The notes below the pieces were generated by a model. The model ran no database searches. It had not been told where the DNA came from and saw only the letters and a list, made by a program, of their open reading frames with translations. DNA of 64,000 bases, from contig CM049315.1 of NCBI GenBank assembly GCA_026874595.1, positions 75,094,401-75,158,400 on the forward strand, read 5' to 3'. Both the position numbers and the translations under genes were made by a program. Each line of letters starts with the position of its first letter. Position 1 is the first letter of the stretch. Shown piece by piece: positions 37,807-51,022 of this stretch. Source of the stretch: Sipunculus nudus (Eukaryota > Annelida > Sipuncula > Golfingiida > Sipunculidae).

Positions 37807-39973
37807 CCTTCAATGTTATGTCCGGATGCGGCAGAGGATGGAGATGTTATCTTTGATGATGTATTTTCTGAGAATGAAGTCATGCAAGCCGTAAAAAGTT
37901 TACAAAATAGTAAAGCATGTGGTTATGATTTAATTTTGAACGAATTTTGAAAGCCTCTGTAGGGTATATACTAGAACTGATAACTTAGTTATTTAATGTT
38001 GTTTGAAAATGTGGAAAAATACATACAGACTGGAAGATAGGAATGATAAGCCCCATTTATAAGAACTAAGGAGATAAAACATTACCAATTAATTACCGAG
38101 GGATTACGATATTTAGTTGCTTTGGAAAATTGTTTACTTTGCTATTTAATAGAAGATTGACTCAGTTTTTTGAAGAGAAGTCTATTTTGGGCGAGGAGCA
38201 AGCAGGTTTTCGGAAGGGTTATGCAACTAAGGTTCAGACATACTTCTTAAGATCACTTGTAGATATATATCTGACGAAAAAGAAGAAACTTTATTGCGCC
38301 TTTATAGATTATAAAACTGCTTTTGACACCTTGAATAGATGAAAGCTCTTGTTGAAATTGCCTAAACAAGGAATTAAAGGGAAACTATTGAAAGTACTTT
38401 CCGATTATATCAAACACTTCATTGTGTATTTGTGTGAACGGCAATCGGTCTTCCTTTTTCCAAGTGAACGTGGAGTAAGACAGGCTGATAATTTGTCACC
38501 TTTGCTTTTTGCCCTGTACGTTGCTGACCTAAAAGAATCTATACTTAAAATAAGTTTAAAATAATAACGGGAGGAAGCTGATAGATATGATAGCTCATGG
38601 TATGACCTCTACATGCCCTATATATGCTGATATTGCAACCGTTAGAGATTTTAGAGTGTTAATGTACGCAGATGATACTGTTAGAATTGCGAAAGTGAGC
38701 AGGAATTACAAAATTCGTTGGATAACTTATATTCATACTGTAAAGATTATGATATAATTGTTAATTCACAAATAACGAAAGTAATTGTATTTTCGAGAGG
38801 CAATATTAGAAAGATACCACAGTTCAAGATAGGATTACATTATATTGATGTCGTAGATGAGTATTTGTATCTCGGTGTTTTGTTCAGTTATAATGGTAGA
38901 TTTAATAAAGCTATGAAACTTAATTCTGAAAAGGCTACCGCAGCCATGTACGCCATGATGAGAGACGCTAATGCGTTAGAGTTACCATTGGACGTTAGAT
39001 TGCATTTGTTTGATACCTCTGTATTGCCTGTACTCTTATATGGTTGCAAAGTTTGGGAAGTTGAAGACTTTATAATTATTGAAAGAATTCATTTGAAATT
39101 CTTGAAAATTTTATTAGGAGTGTCCAACTCAACGCCGACTGTAATTGTTTATGGAGAATTTGGGAGGTATCTTCTAAATATAGAGGCTAAAGCAAGGTTG
39201 CTTTGATTCTGGGCTAATTTGATCTCTGGAAAAGGGGGAAATTTTTTTTATAATATACCAGAGTCTTCTCTATCTAAATAGTTTTGGATTAATAACACCA
39301 ATGTTGATATCGGCAGTTAGGGATGCACTATGTGTAAATGGTATGCAAAATGTGTGGACAGACCACAGAGATATCAACCCGAAGTGGTTATATCACAGTT
39401 TCAAACTCAGTCTGCAAGACCAAAATCAACAACAGTGGAACGAAAGCGTGTCAAATATATCGGTGTGCAGAAGTTATTCTTTGTTTATAGATAGAATATT
39501 TTGTTAACCTTATTTAAAATTGTTTCCATCTAGATTTCGCAGGTCCATGTCAAAATTCAGAACAGGTAATCATGAACTGCCAGTCAGAGCAGTACGATTC
39601 CAAAAGCTGTCTTATAGAGAAAGATCATGTCCATTATGTAATTCATTTGATTTAGGTGATGAACTTCATTATATATTTGTATGCCAACGCTTTACAAAAG
39701 AACGACTACAGAGAATATTACGGTTACCGGACGAAATAAAGATATACAAGTTATTTAATACACATAGTTTAGCTTTGTTGGTTAGTACATGCACTTTTCT
39801 AGAGATAATTTTGAATGTAAATTTGATAATTTATCGTCTCCCACAAATAGTGATGTATTTTGTTAGTTTTTATTTAAAACCGAGCATGCTGCCACCACAC
39901 AACTACATATGTATCTGAGTACTCATGTACCTGTAAAAAAGTGTGAGAAATAAACTATGTCTATGTCTATGTC
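37807..39973 (+). pseudogene. 5'-truncated, decayed non-LTR retrotransposon (LINE)
   Basis: Remnant of a reverse transcriptase ORF in several frames. In order: an upstream RT segment (SENEVMQAVKSLQNSKACGY, 37867 on); DWKIGMISPIYKN then NYRGITIFSCFGKLFT before 38130; QAGFRKGYAT and LYCAFIDYKTAFD up to 38342; GVRQADNLSPLLFALYV at about 38470; the catalytic YADD at 38665; a thumb-like part to 39206; and a C-terminal CPLC...H...C zinc-knuckle-like motif near 39630. At least six in-frame stops and about three frameshifts make it inactive. No endonuclease domain is seen, fitting 5' truncation; the 5' edge is uncertain. It ends with AATAAA and a short CTATGT repeat (39953-39972), as in LINEs with microsatellite tails. 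Clade is not assigned. Confidence 0.9.
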
Positions 39974-40365
39974 CGGCCTCTGTCGGCTAGTGGTAGAGTA
40001 TACATACAGCTAGGCGGTCTCGAGTTCGGTGAGAATTTAAGGAAAAGCGCCCGGTCGGTCTAATGAGAAGGCTGTACCCCACAGCCGTGTATCACTCACA
40101 TACGTTTGCGTCTCTGGGAGGTTCCTCGGTGTTATGATCCAGCCGATGGAGTTGTTTACACACCAAGGACCTGCAGGTGCGGTAGACACCATACCTGGGT
40201 GACCAGGATATAAAATTTAATAACAGGAAGCGAGGGCTACCGCCCTGCCACGTAGGCCAGAACCGAAATGGAACTCTGCAGACGTAAATACTTATAAAGA
40301 AATAAAGAAAATCAGCATAAAAAATGGAGGCTGTCACTTCCACCAAAAAATAATTTAAAAAAGAC
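39974..40365 (+). mobile_element. tRNA-derived SINE, full-length-like copy
   Basis: It begins immediately after the LINE tail with a tRNA-like head: A-box-like TCGGCTAGTGGTAGAG (39983 on) and B-box-like CGAGTTCGGTGAG about 40 bases later. A shared body follows (AGGTTCCTCGGTGTTATGAT, later TGGAACTCTGCAG). It ends near GGAGGCTGTCACTTCCACC and an A-rich tail. Body and tail match three other copies in reverse orientation. Confidence 0.75.
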
Positions 40366-40651
40366 CCTCATTATTGCCTTTGTGAGAAGGATCTGAAGGC
40401 CTGACTTCGAACATTATCTTATCACCTTACAGTATTTTATAAGCAGATAGAGCGGGAAGAAGAAAGACATGTATTTAGGAGTTCTTACAAAAGACCATAT
40501 CATCCTATAAGCGACATATATTGCTGATGACTGACTCTATGTGAACGGTCTGTTGTATCGACAAAAAGATCATATTAAAGGTAAAAATAAGTCTCAAGGT
40601 TTCCGCGGGCGTGTATTGCATATATCTGATTTTATTTTGCAAAATCCACAG

Positions 40652-40723
40652 AGAACTGATATGCCCAGTGCGCATGGTCGGTCACGACAAAGGTCTTTTG
40701 ATATATTGGAAGCTTATGAATAG
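40652..40723 (+). CDS. Weak candidate terminal exon, plus strand
   Basis: After an acceptor-like TTTTATTTTGCAAAATCCACAG, 23 codons run to a stop. They begin RTDMPSAHGRSRQRSFD and end EAYE, and include a basophilic-kinase-like RSRQRSF motif. An AATAAA lies near 41043. It sits just after the SINE at 40.0-40.4 kb. Chance is a real alternative. Confidence 0.17.
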   Translation, partial: RTDMPSAHGRSRQRSFDILEAYE

Positions 40724-41360
40724 ACGATGATTTTGTGAGAGGTAAGCGACTGAAGTTGTCAAAACCAATAATTCAAATTGTTTGAGAGTCTATATTATCA
40801 AAGTAATTCATTTAAAACTAAACAAAAGGAAATTTTAAATTGGTCATTCATAAATATGTTATTAATAGGTGTTACATGTAGTTTATTGTTTTACAGGTGG
40901 ATTGATTTGAATTCTTTGGGTAGTACCGCCAGGAGGTTACTTTGAGTTTAGTTTCTTTGGTTTACTTAGACAATTGTGGTGTGAAGCTTGAACGTAAACG
41001 AAAGCTGTCCGGCTGTCGACTATTCCTAGACGGACATATTGAAATAAAGTTAAACCTGTGTTGAAAGACCATCCGTGGGACGGACCAAAAGTGGTTTTAA
41101 TTCAAAGGTTTTCTTATTAGACAGGCCCGTTATAACCAATTTGAGTGCTTTCGGTTTACTTAAGATTGGTCTTAATGATAGGTGGCCTTATTAGACTGAT
41201 GGTCTTTCAGACGCGTTTCATTGTACTCATGTCTCAAATGTGATGGGGGCAACAAGAGCGTTCTACCTCTCTGTATCCATCTGTCCCACTGTCTATATCT
41301 CTCTGTCTTTACTTATCCCTCCCTGCCTTCTACATATCACTCTATATATATCTATTCATC

Positions 41361-41365
<5 letters not shown>

Positions 41366-41403
<38 letters not shown>
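41366..41403. repeat. (TC)n microsatellite
   Basis: Pure TC repeats following a CTCTCT-rich lead from about 41270. Confidence 0.9.
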
Positions 41404-41407
<4 letters not shown>

Positions 41408-42474
41408 TAACACGGAGTCTTATGTCCGGCAGGGACAGACAAGAGACCCTCCTGAACACCAAGCGCTTAATAACATGTCGTTCAAATCTTTAACATAACC
41501 GAGAAACTTGTCCGTGGCCGTGTATCCGCTTCCAACCATCGCTTGCCTGTAGAAGGTTGTCTATATAAATAAAAAAAGGAGTCAGTGACACCGCGGCCGG
41601 GCTGATATTGGTTTATAATGAGGATGCTGGGAGCACATGTGACAGGCCCGATAGTGGTGGTAGACAATAGTCAAATTTGGTGGAAAACTTGTTATCTGAG
41701 AGTGCACAACCCTCGATTACAACTTATATTGAAGCCTTAGCACTGTTATGCATGTATGAATGGTTCACAATGACAGCTAGAAGTTCCAGCTGAATATAGT
41801 CATTTGAGGCAAATTACTCCACCAGCTTATCTAAATGACAATGTTGAATATTTATTCATTGTTGAATTGAAGAGCTAATATCTAATGTCTTATTGAAGGG
41901 CACAGAACGTTGCAATCAACTTGATTCTCAGTAATCTTGTCCCAAGTTTCGAAAAACTAGCAATAAGATGATTTATATTGCATAGCCTTTTTGTCACTGA
42001 GGAACAATTCATAGATGAAGCTCTTTTACTGACAAAATGTGTCAATTGTTCAGTTGATTTCAGATCTTTTTTCCCCAACTTGCTTGAAAAATACATGTAT
42101 GATAAAGCAGCTATCGTGATGAGTGACTTTCAGCGCCAATGAAACACCAACTGAATTTAACCCATGAATGTAAAAGTGAAGTCACTGTAGAGGGACACCG
42201 ATAATCGGCCTTATAGTGACTGTAACAATTCTCTGTAATAGAACTATAACCTTTCATTTCAAACTTTTATATTAATTTGAATTACTTAAGTGTATCATAA
42301 AACGATTGCACAGTTAGCATTCAGTCAATAAACGGGGTAAAAGTGAGTCTTAAAATGTGATAACTGTACACTAGTTGCGAGAAAATGTGGCTTCTTAACT
42401 TAGACATTGAATCACTGCGCACAGGCGTTTAATGAAATTTGTGTACACATTTTTATTTTATTTTTTTTTTGCAG

Positions 42475-42545
42475 CAGATGTGATTGAAATTCAACTTCTC
42501 CATCATGAAGAAGCCTGGAAAATGTCAGCTTCCAAAAGGGTCTGA
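42475..42545 (+). CDS. Candidate terminal exon, plus strand
   Basis: A long T-rich acceptor (TTTATTTTTTTTTTGCAG) precedes 22 open codons and a stop. The exon enters in phase 1 and reads DVIEIQLLHHEEAWKMSASK plus RV, a charged helix-like C-terminus. It is phase-compatible with 29097-29175. No clear poly(A) signal was found close downstream; AATAAA occurs near 43652. Confidence 0.27.
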
Positions 42546-43354
42546 TTCATGAACTGAAAACTGTTCCTTAACTATAAGTTGTTTGACCACAAGGGAATGT
42601 GCAATTATGTTTATCATATCCAAGTTTTTGTATTGGAGCACATTGAACTCCAAGGCCATGCGGGTGAGATGATTGTTAAGTTTTAACAATGACGAAATCA
42701 GGTAGAGTGACTTTAGATCTTCCCTTTAGAATTACCTTTAATTTAAGATTTCAGAGAATTGGTTAGACACAAATATAATATCCGGGTAACTTTCACTTCC
42801 AGGGAACACTTTTGCTCATTGTGTTGCAAAATCTTGACTTTATTGATGCAGTTTGATATTGTGATATATAAGCTGTAAGCTGAGTACAGGCATTCTGGGA
42901 AGTGCATCGACATCCAGCGTGCGTTAATATCTGAGAAGTTTCATAGAAGTCCCCTCAGTACAATAATCCATGACACGTAAAAAGTTAAACATATACGGTG
43001 TAGGCATATTTAAACAGAACGAAAAGTAGCAACTGTTCCGTCGAAATTGAATGATATCGTGTTTATGTACGCAGACAGGACCCTTTTAACCTTTGTGTAT
43101 TCACTATGAATAGGAACATCCTGAGCTTTTGTCATACTTATCTAAATACTATCTGGTAACGTCCTTGACCTTAAAACCAATAGGAGCCGCCCGGGGTGTT
43201 GATTCCAATGTTTGTATACGGATCTGGCCCGAGGTCGAGCTCTGTAAATAACATACATCACTATATGGGCATACTTAATTATTGAACAATAGAGCGTCCG
43301 AAACAACAGAGCGTCCGAGAACCCATTTTCCCTCCATGTTTATAGCTGGATAAT

Positions 43355-43512
43355 TGCCTCCGCCAGGATGGTATGCAATTATTCGCGTTCGTGTGAAATT
43401 TTCAAGGCATATTGGGAATGGGCCAATAACGATTATATTTTGTAAATCCGGTTTTGGGGTGAACGCGGGAGTCCCAACATAACGGAGGCTTGCATTCTTT
43501 ATAATACAGATT
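43355..43512 (+). mobile_element. CCTCCGCCA-family element with internal deletion
   Basis: Left end ATTGCCTCCGCCAGGATGG and right end ACGGAGGCTTGCATTC are both present. The GTGTGTTT tract and part of the right half are deleted. Confidence 0.65.
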
Positions 43513-44178
43513 TCAAGTTTGATTTTAATTTGATTTAGTAAGATCTTCTCTTGGAATGTTTTTTTCTAAAAGCAATGATGTCACTGGACATTTTTGCTCA
43601 GCAGCTGTGGTATTTAGGACATCAATAATGAGGCAATTCATAGAGGTTTCATGGAATAAATACGTTACATCAAAATAATTCCAATGAAACAAATTTAAAT
43701 CAACAAAGATATATTATTAAGTTGCTTTGCTTATATTCAGGCGTACCAGTTTGGTATGCAGTTTATCTTCACGACCTGAATATATGATTTTTTTCTCATA
43801 ATTTCGACTTTCCGGTTAAAATATGCCATCTCCAGGATGACGACCCGCAAAGAACAGTGACATTGGCTAGATTTTCAGGTTTAAAAAATGGCTAGGTAAC
43901 TGTGTTATAAATTCTTTTCAATGAGACAGTTTTCCGCCACTCTCTGAGCTTGTTCGGGTTTACGTTTGAGAAGGAATGACAGAATAAGAAGTGACCAGGA
44001 AAGTTTAATTGCAGTTTCCTTGCTTCCTCTGCCAGCTTCGTCCTCTTATGTGACTTCTGTTACTGTGGCAATGGATAATGACCGCCATTTTCTTGGTGAA
44101 AACCACGTGAATTTGTCACGCAGATCACATACAAACGCCAGGTTTTATGTCAAGGAATATATCAGGAACCAATCTCAC

Positions 44179-44238
44179 CTTGATCATTATGCTGCCATGG
44201 CACTGTGGGTACATCGTTTGTTACATCCGGCTTACTAT
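44179..44238 (-). CDS. Weak candidate exon (19 codons)
   Basis: A good acceptor (TTTAGCTCTATTCAG) and donor (GATCAAG|GTGAGATT) bound an exon that enters and leaves in phase 1. The only open frame reads SKPDVTNDVPTVPWQHNDQ. It does not fit between the 54.1 and 32.3 kb exons without further exons, so it may be chance or an alternative exon. It lies in the intron-like region between the LINE and the satellite. Confidence 0.2.
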
Positions 44239-44523
44239 CTGAATAGAGCTAAATTGCATTCTCCGATGTCTGTCTGTCTGTGTGTCTGCCGGCCCCCTCA
44301 CTGTCTTTTTGTTCGATAAAATATCGGTATTATACCAAAACTAGTCTAGAGCTAGGCAGTATGACGGACATGTATATCACGATATACAGCTAAACCCAGA
44401 TAATATTTGATACCTATTCAAGGGCGAATCCAGAATTTAAGAAAAGGAGGACTTATCATAAAACCTAAAAAAAGGTTCCGAGGTCCGGAAAAGGGAGGGC
44501 CCAGGTTTCGGATCCCCTGGGCA

Positions 44524-44558
44524 CCCCCCCCCCCCCCCAGCCCCCCCCCCCCCCCCCC
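44524..44558. repeat. Poly-C tract (C15 AG C18)
   Basis: Two long C runs split by AG. Other homopolymers in the window are T23 at 11217, T24 at 18767, C14 at 21057 and G15 at 32564. Confidence 0.9.
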
Positions 44559-45149
44559 GATTCCGCCTCTGCTATTCCAGTATTAAAATATTAGCAAAAA
44601 CGTATAATTGTCTTTATACTCGTCATACAAACTGTATCAAATACCCTGCCGTACAGTTCATTAAATATCTTCCTCGTATCTTAACAGGCGATTTCATTTT
44701 AATTACAAACAGGACTTTATTAATTTTAACAATGTATATGCCACATGAAATTATAAATCTTGTCCAGAGCCCACTTGAAAGGGTTCTACATGCATGTATA
44801 CATGGTTTTATATGAATGTACTTTCAATGATAAGGTAGCCTGACGCTGACACAGCAAAAAAAAAAATAATAATAAATAAATAGAATAAAGTGTTAAATAA
44901 GTTTAACTATTTGAAATTTAATTTGTTGAAAGTTCTGGTGGCATGTTTTATAGGTCATTTAAGTGCAGCGTACCATGATCCATTAAAGTGCACAAACCGC
45001 ACAAGATATGTTGAATCTTGCTGAATAGTGAAAAAAAAATTGATTACTCCAATACCGTCATTCAAATAACCCTCGTATATATCGTAACGTGAAATCATCA
45101 TTCCGGTATTTCGATATCCCTCAAAGATATCATAACATGAAATCATTCA

Positions 45150-46342
45150 ATTATTCTGATATCCCTCATGGATATCGTCACATAAAATTAATCTGTTATT
45201 CGACATGACAATGAATTATCGCCAGAATTAAGCCAAGTCTGATTTTGACCAAACTGGGGATTTTTCCGAAGATATTGTTAAATAGAAATGTGGTCTGAGC
45301 CTACACAGACCTCCGTCACACAGTGTCACCAGCTCCATGCTTTAGTCACGGTTAGGTGAGCTCTTTAATAAAGGGGGCCCTAAGACCAATGAATGACTCG
45401 GCCGAAACAAAGAATTGACATAAATCACAATGATGTAAAAAACTAAGAGAAACCAGTGAACCAGATTACATTCAAGTTTGAAAGGATTTTTTATTAGGGT
45501 TTTCCTCATCCGCCACAAAATTTCAGTATTTTTTTTTTGCGTGAAGTTTGCGAAAACAAACCAATAAACTAAGTTAAAACATAATGGCTATGCAGGTGGC
45601 GGAGTTTTAACAATGTTTTATGGAAATGAATTTGGTAACGTGGAACCCATTTACAATTGCACGCTAAATAGGTACACTACATCGTCTTCCAAATTATTCA
45701 TCAAGAAAAGAGACACGTAATTAAGTCTAAGTTGATTCTTATGCAGTTGAACTGAAAACAGGCCATTCAAACTCATTTGTCTAAAGTCAAGGCCAACTGA
45801 AAAGAAAGTGCTTAACTGGGTATTTAGAGTAATCGACCTCCTTTAGCTGTTCCGGAAGGAGTTTTGGGAGTAGGAGTGAATGTCATAGTGATCATAATAG
45901 TACACTTAAAGTTATTCCAGGCTTTTCTCCTTCAAAAATGGCCCTCTCGGGGTCAGATTATCGGCACACATTTTGTAAAGCCACCTGCGGTCCCGTTCTC
46001 ATGAACTTTGAGGGCAAAATTGAAGGTCAAGGTTAAATTCTCATCTGAACAAGATAGGTTTAGCGGACCAGGTCCAGAATATATTTTGTCAGAAATTTTA
46101 CAGAACGGACTTAATGCTTATAGTATCAACATGGAAAAAATGTACTTTAAGGCGTCGCATGGAGCGGGTTTCCATACACCTGGATGCCCGTCACGGCTTG
46201 TATTTAAACTTCTTGAAACAGATTGTTCGTGAACAGAAAGAGCAATTTCACCGAATAGTATGAGAAAAATGTTTTCAAAATAGTTCAAATCAGGGATGCA
46301 CAATTTAAATTTCCTATTTTCACAGGAAGAACTGATAAGTAA
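45150..46342. other. Left flank of the satellite, no gene seen
   Basis: AT-rich with no recognised repeat. The 46.0-46.3 kb ORFs on both strands lack splice or homology support. Confidence 0.4.
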
Positions 46343-46854
46343 CCCAGTGCCTCATGATGCGTTCAGCTACTAGTTTATCCAGTGCCTCATGATGCGTTCA
46401 GCTACCAGTTTATCCAGTGCCTCATGATGCGTTCAGCTACCAGTTTATCCAGTGCCTCATGATGCGTTCAGCTACCAGTTTATCCAGTGCCTCATGATGC
46501 ATTCAGCTACCAGTTTATCAAGAGCCTCATGATGCGTTCAGCTACCAGTTTATCCAGTGCCTCATGATGCGTTCAGCTACCAGTTTATCTAGTGCCTCAT
46601 GATGCGTTCAGCTACCAGTTTATCCAGTGCCTCATGATGCGTTCAGCTACAAGTTTATCCAGTGCCTCATGATGCGTCCAGCTACCAGTTTATCCAGTGC
46701 CTCATGATACGTCCAGTACCAGTTTATCCAGTGCTTCATGATGCGTTCAACTACCAGTTTATCCAGTGTCTCATGATGCGTTCAGCTTCCAGTTTATCCA
46801 GTGCCTCATGATGCGTTCAGCTACCAGTTTATCCAGTGCCTCATGATGCGTTCA

Positions 46855-48996
46855 GCTACCAGTTTATCCAGTGCCTCATGATGCGTTCAGCTACCAGTTT
46901 ATACAGTGCCTCATGATCCGTTCAGCATCCATTTTTTCCAGTGCCTCATGGTGCGTTCAGCTACCAGTTTATCAAGAGCCTCATGGTGCGTTCAGCTACC
47001 AGTTTACCCAGTGCCTCATGATGCGTTCAACTACCAGTTTATCCAGTGCCTCATGATGCGTTCAACTACCAGTTTACCCAGTGCCTCATGATCCGTTCAG
47101 CTACCAGTTTACCAAGTGCCTCATGATCCGTTCAGCTACCAGTTTACCCAGTGCCTCATGATGCGTTCAACTACCAGTTTACCCAGTGCCTCATGATCCG
47201 TTCAGCTACCAGTTTATCCAGTGCCTCATGATGCTTTCAGCTACCAGTTTATCCAGTGCCTTATGATGCGTCCAGCTATCAGTTTATCCAGTGCCTCATG
47301 ATGCGTTCAGCTACCAGTTTACCAAGTGCTTCATGATGCGTCCAGCTACCAGTTTATCCAGTGCCTCATGATGCGGCTTACAGTTTATCCAGTGCCTCAT
47401 GATGCGTCCAGCTACCAGTTTATCCAGTGCCTCATGATGCGTCCAGCTACCAGTTTATCCAGTGCCTCATGATGCGTTCAGCTACCAGTTTATCCAGTAC
47501 CTCATGATGTGTTCTGCTACCAGTTTATCCAGTGCCTCATGATGCGTTCAGCTACCAGTTTATCCAGTGCCTCATGATGCGTCCAGCTACCAGTTTATCC
47601 AGTGCCTCATGATGCGTCCAGCTACCAGTTTATCCAGTGCCTCATGATGCGTTCAGCTACCAGTTTATCCAGTACCTCATGATGTGTTCTGCTACCAGTT
47701 TATCCAGTGCCTCATGATGCGTTCAGCTACCAGTTTATCCAGTGCCTCATGATGCGTCCAGCTACCAGTTTATCCAGTGCCTCATGATGCGTTCAGCTAC
47801 CAGTTTATCCAGTGCCTCATGATGCGTTCAGCTACCAGTTTATCCAGTGCCTCATGATGCGTTCAGCTACCAGTTTATCCAGTACCTCATGATGCGTTCA
47901 GCTACCAGTTTATCCAGTACCTCATGATGCGTTCAGCTACCAGTTTATCCAGTGCCTCATGATGCGTTCAGCTACCAGTTTATCCAGTGCCTCATGATGC
48001 GTTCAGCTACCAGTTTATCCAGTGCCTCATGATGCGTTCAGCTACCAGTTTATCCAGTGCCTCATGATGCGTTCAGCTACCAGTTTATCCAGTGCCTCAT
48101 GATGCGTTCAGCTACCAGTTTATCCAGTGCCTCATGATGCGTTCAGCTACCAGTTTATCCAGTGCCTCATGATGCGTCCAGCTACCAGTTTATCCAGTGC
48201 CTCATGATGCGTTCAGCTACCAGTTTATCCAGTGCCTCATGATGCGTTCAGCTACCAGTTTATCCAGTGCCTCATGATGCGTTCAGCTACTAGTTTATCC
48301 AGTGCCTCATGATGTGTTCTGCTACTAGTTTATCCAGTGCCTCATGATGCGTTCAGCTACTAGTTTATCCAGTGCCTCATGATGTGTTCTGCTACCAGTT
48401 TATCCAGTGCCTCATGATGTGTTCAGCTACCAGTTTATCCAGTGCCTCATGATGTGTTCTGCTACCAGTTTATCCAGTGCCTCATGATGCGTCCAGCTAC
48501 CAGTTTATCCAGTGCCTCATGATGCGTCCAGCTACCAGTTTATCCAGTGCCTCATGATGCGTTCAGCTACCAGTTTATCCAGTGCCTCATGATGCGTTCA
48601 GCTACCAGTTTATCCAGTACCTCATGATGTGTTCTGCTACCAGTTTATCCAGTGCCTCATGATGCGTTCAGCTACTAGTTTATCCAGTGCCTCATGATGT
48701 GTTCTGCTACTAGTTTATCCAGTGCCTCATGATGCGTTCAGCTACTAGTTTATCCAGTGCCTCATGATGTGTTCTGCTACCAGTTTATCCAGTGCCTCAT
48801 GATGTGTTCAGCTACCAGTTTATCCAGTGCCTCATGATGTGTTCTGCTACCAGTTTATCCAGTGCCTCATGATGCGTCCAGCTACCAGTTTATCCAGTGC
48901 CTCATGATGCGTTCAGCTACCAGTTTATCCAGTACCTCATGATGTGTTCTGCTACCAGTTTATCCAGTGCCTCATGATGCGTTCAGCTACCAGTTT
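46855..48996. repeat. Higher-order block, copy 1 (about 2.1 kb)
   Basis: The order of variant monomers here is repeated in the next block (48951-51022), at offset 2096 on the left and 2026 after about 47373. The 70-base change in offset equals two monomers present only in copy 1. A distinctive run with CATCCATTTTTTCC begins it, and the short monomer at 47373 marks its interior. Confidence 0.85.
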
Positions 48997-51022
48997 ATAC
49001 AGTGCCTCATGATCCGTTCAGCATCCATTTTTTCCAGTGCCTCATGGTGCGTTCAGCTACCAGTTTATCAAGAGCCTCATGGTGCGTTCAGCTACCAGTT
49101 TACCCAGTGCCTCATGATGCGTTCAACTACCAGTTTATCCAGTGCCTCATGATGCGTTCAACTACCAGTTTACCCAGTGCCTCATGATCCGTTCAGCTAC
49201 CAGTTTACCCAGTGCCTCATGATCCGTTCAGCTACCAGTTTACCCAGTGCCTCATGATGCGTTCAACTACCAGTTTACCCAGTGCCTCATGATCCGTTCA
49301 GCTACCAGTTTATCCAGTGCCTCATGATGCTTTCAGCTACCAGTTTATCCAGTGCCTTATGATGCGTCCAGCTACCAGTTTATCCAGTGCCTCATGATGC
49401 GGCTTACAGTTTATCCAGTGCCTCATGATGCGTCCAGCTACCAGTTTATCCAGTGCCTCATGATGCGTCCAGCTACCAGTTTATCCAGTGCCTCATGATG
49501 CGTTCAGCTACCAGTTTATCCAGTACCTCATGATGTGTTCTGCTACCAGTTTATCCAGTGCCTCATGATGCGTTCAGCTACCAGTTTATCCAGTGCCTCA
49601 TGATGCGTCCAGCTACCAGTTTATCCAGTGCCTCATGATGCGTCCAGCTACCAGTTTATCCAGTGCCTCATGATGCGTTCAGCTACCAGTTTATCCAGTA
49701 CCTCATGATGTGTTCTGCTACCAGTTTATCCAGTGCCTCATGATGCGTTCAGCTACCAGTTTATCCAGTGCCTCATGATGCGTCCAGCTACCAGTTTATC
49801 CAGTGCCTCATGATGCGTTCAGCTACCAGTTTATCCAGTGCCTCATGATGCGTTCAGCTACCAGTTTATCCAGTGCCTCATGATGCGTTCAGCTACCAGT
49901 TTATCCAGTACCTCATGATGCGTTCAGCTACCAGTTTATCCAGTACCTCATGATGCGTTCAGCTACCAGTTTATCCAGTGCCTCATGATGCGTTCAGCTA
50001 CCAGTTTATCCAGTGCCTCATGATGCGTTCAGCTACCAGTTTATCCAGTGCCTCATGATGCGTTCAGCTACCAGTTTATCCAGTGCCTCATGATGCGTTC
50101 AGCTACCAGTTTATCCAGTGCCTCATGATGCGTTCAGCTACCAGTTTATCCAGTGCCTCATGATGCGTTCAGCTACCAGTTTATCCAGTGCCTCATGATG
50201 CGTCCAGCTACCAGTTTATCCAGTGCCTCATGATGCGTTCAGCTACCAGTTTATCCAGTGCCTCATGATGCGTTCAGCTACCAGTTTATCCAGTGCCTCA
50301 TGATGCGTTCAGCTACTAGTTTATCCAGTGCCTCATGATGTGTTCTGCTACTAGTTTATCCAGTGCCTCATGATGCGTTCAGCTACTAGTTTATCCAGTG
50401 CCTCATGATGTGTTCTGCTACCAGTTTATCCAGTGCCTCATGATGTGTTCAGCTACCAGTTTATCCAGTGCCTCATGATGTGTTCTGCTACCAGTTTATC
50501 CAGTGCCTCATGATGCGTCCAGCTACCAGTTTATCCAGTGCCTCATGATGCGTCCAGCTACCAGTTTATCCAGTGCCTCATGATGCGTTCAGCTACCAGT
50601 TTATCCAGTGCCTCATGATGCGTTCAGCTACCAGTTTATCCAGTACCTCATGATGTGTTCTGCTACCAGTTTATCCAGTGCCTCATGATGCGTTCAGCTA
50701 CTAGTTTATCCAGTGCCTCATGATGTGTTCTGCTACTAGTTTATCCAGTGCCTCATGATGCGTTCAGCTACTAGTTTATCCAGTGCCTCATGATGTGTTC
50801 TGCTACCAGTTTGTCCAGTGCCTCATGATGTGTTCAGCTACCAGTTTATCCAGTGCCTCATGATGTGTTCTGCTACCAGTTTATCCAGTGCCTCATGATG
50901 CGTCCAGCTACCAGTTTATCCAGTGCCTCATGATGCGTTCAGCTACCAGTTTATCCAGTACCTCATGATGTGTTCTGCTACCAGTTTATCCAGTGCCTCA
51001 TGATGCGTTCAGCTACCAGTTT
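48951..51022. repeat. Higher-order block, copy 2 (about 2.07 kb)
   Basis: A near-identical tandem copy of the previous block. Observed differences are the loss of two monomers near 49370, ACCCAGTG for ACCAAGTG, and a single change (TTTgTCC) at 50811. The resemblance stops at about 51022, where the copy-1 counterpart has TTTATaC. Confidence 0.85.

Noticed and set aside
39974-40050. True tRNA gene at the SINE head
   Set aside because: Acceptor and anticodon stems do not pair properly and the sequence continues into the SINE body.
43966-44319. 117-codon plus ORF
   Set aside because: Ends in a CTGT microsatellite and has no recognised domain or splice context.
46871-49187. Repeated 61-codon ORFs inside the satellite, identical at two places
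   Set aside because: They result from variant monomers that lose the TCATGA stop. Identity follows from the 2.1 kb duplication, and the 35-base unit is not codon-periodic.
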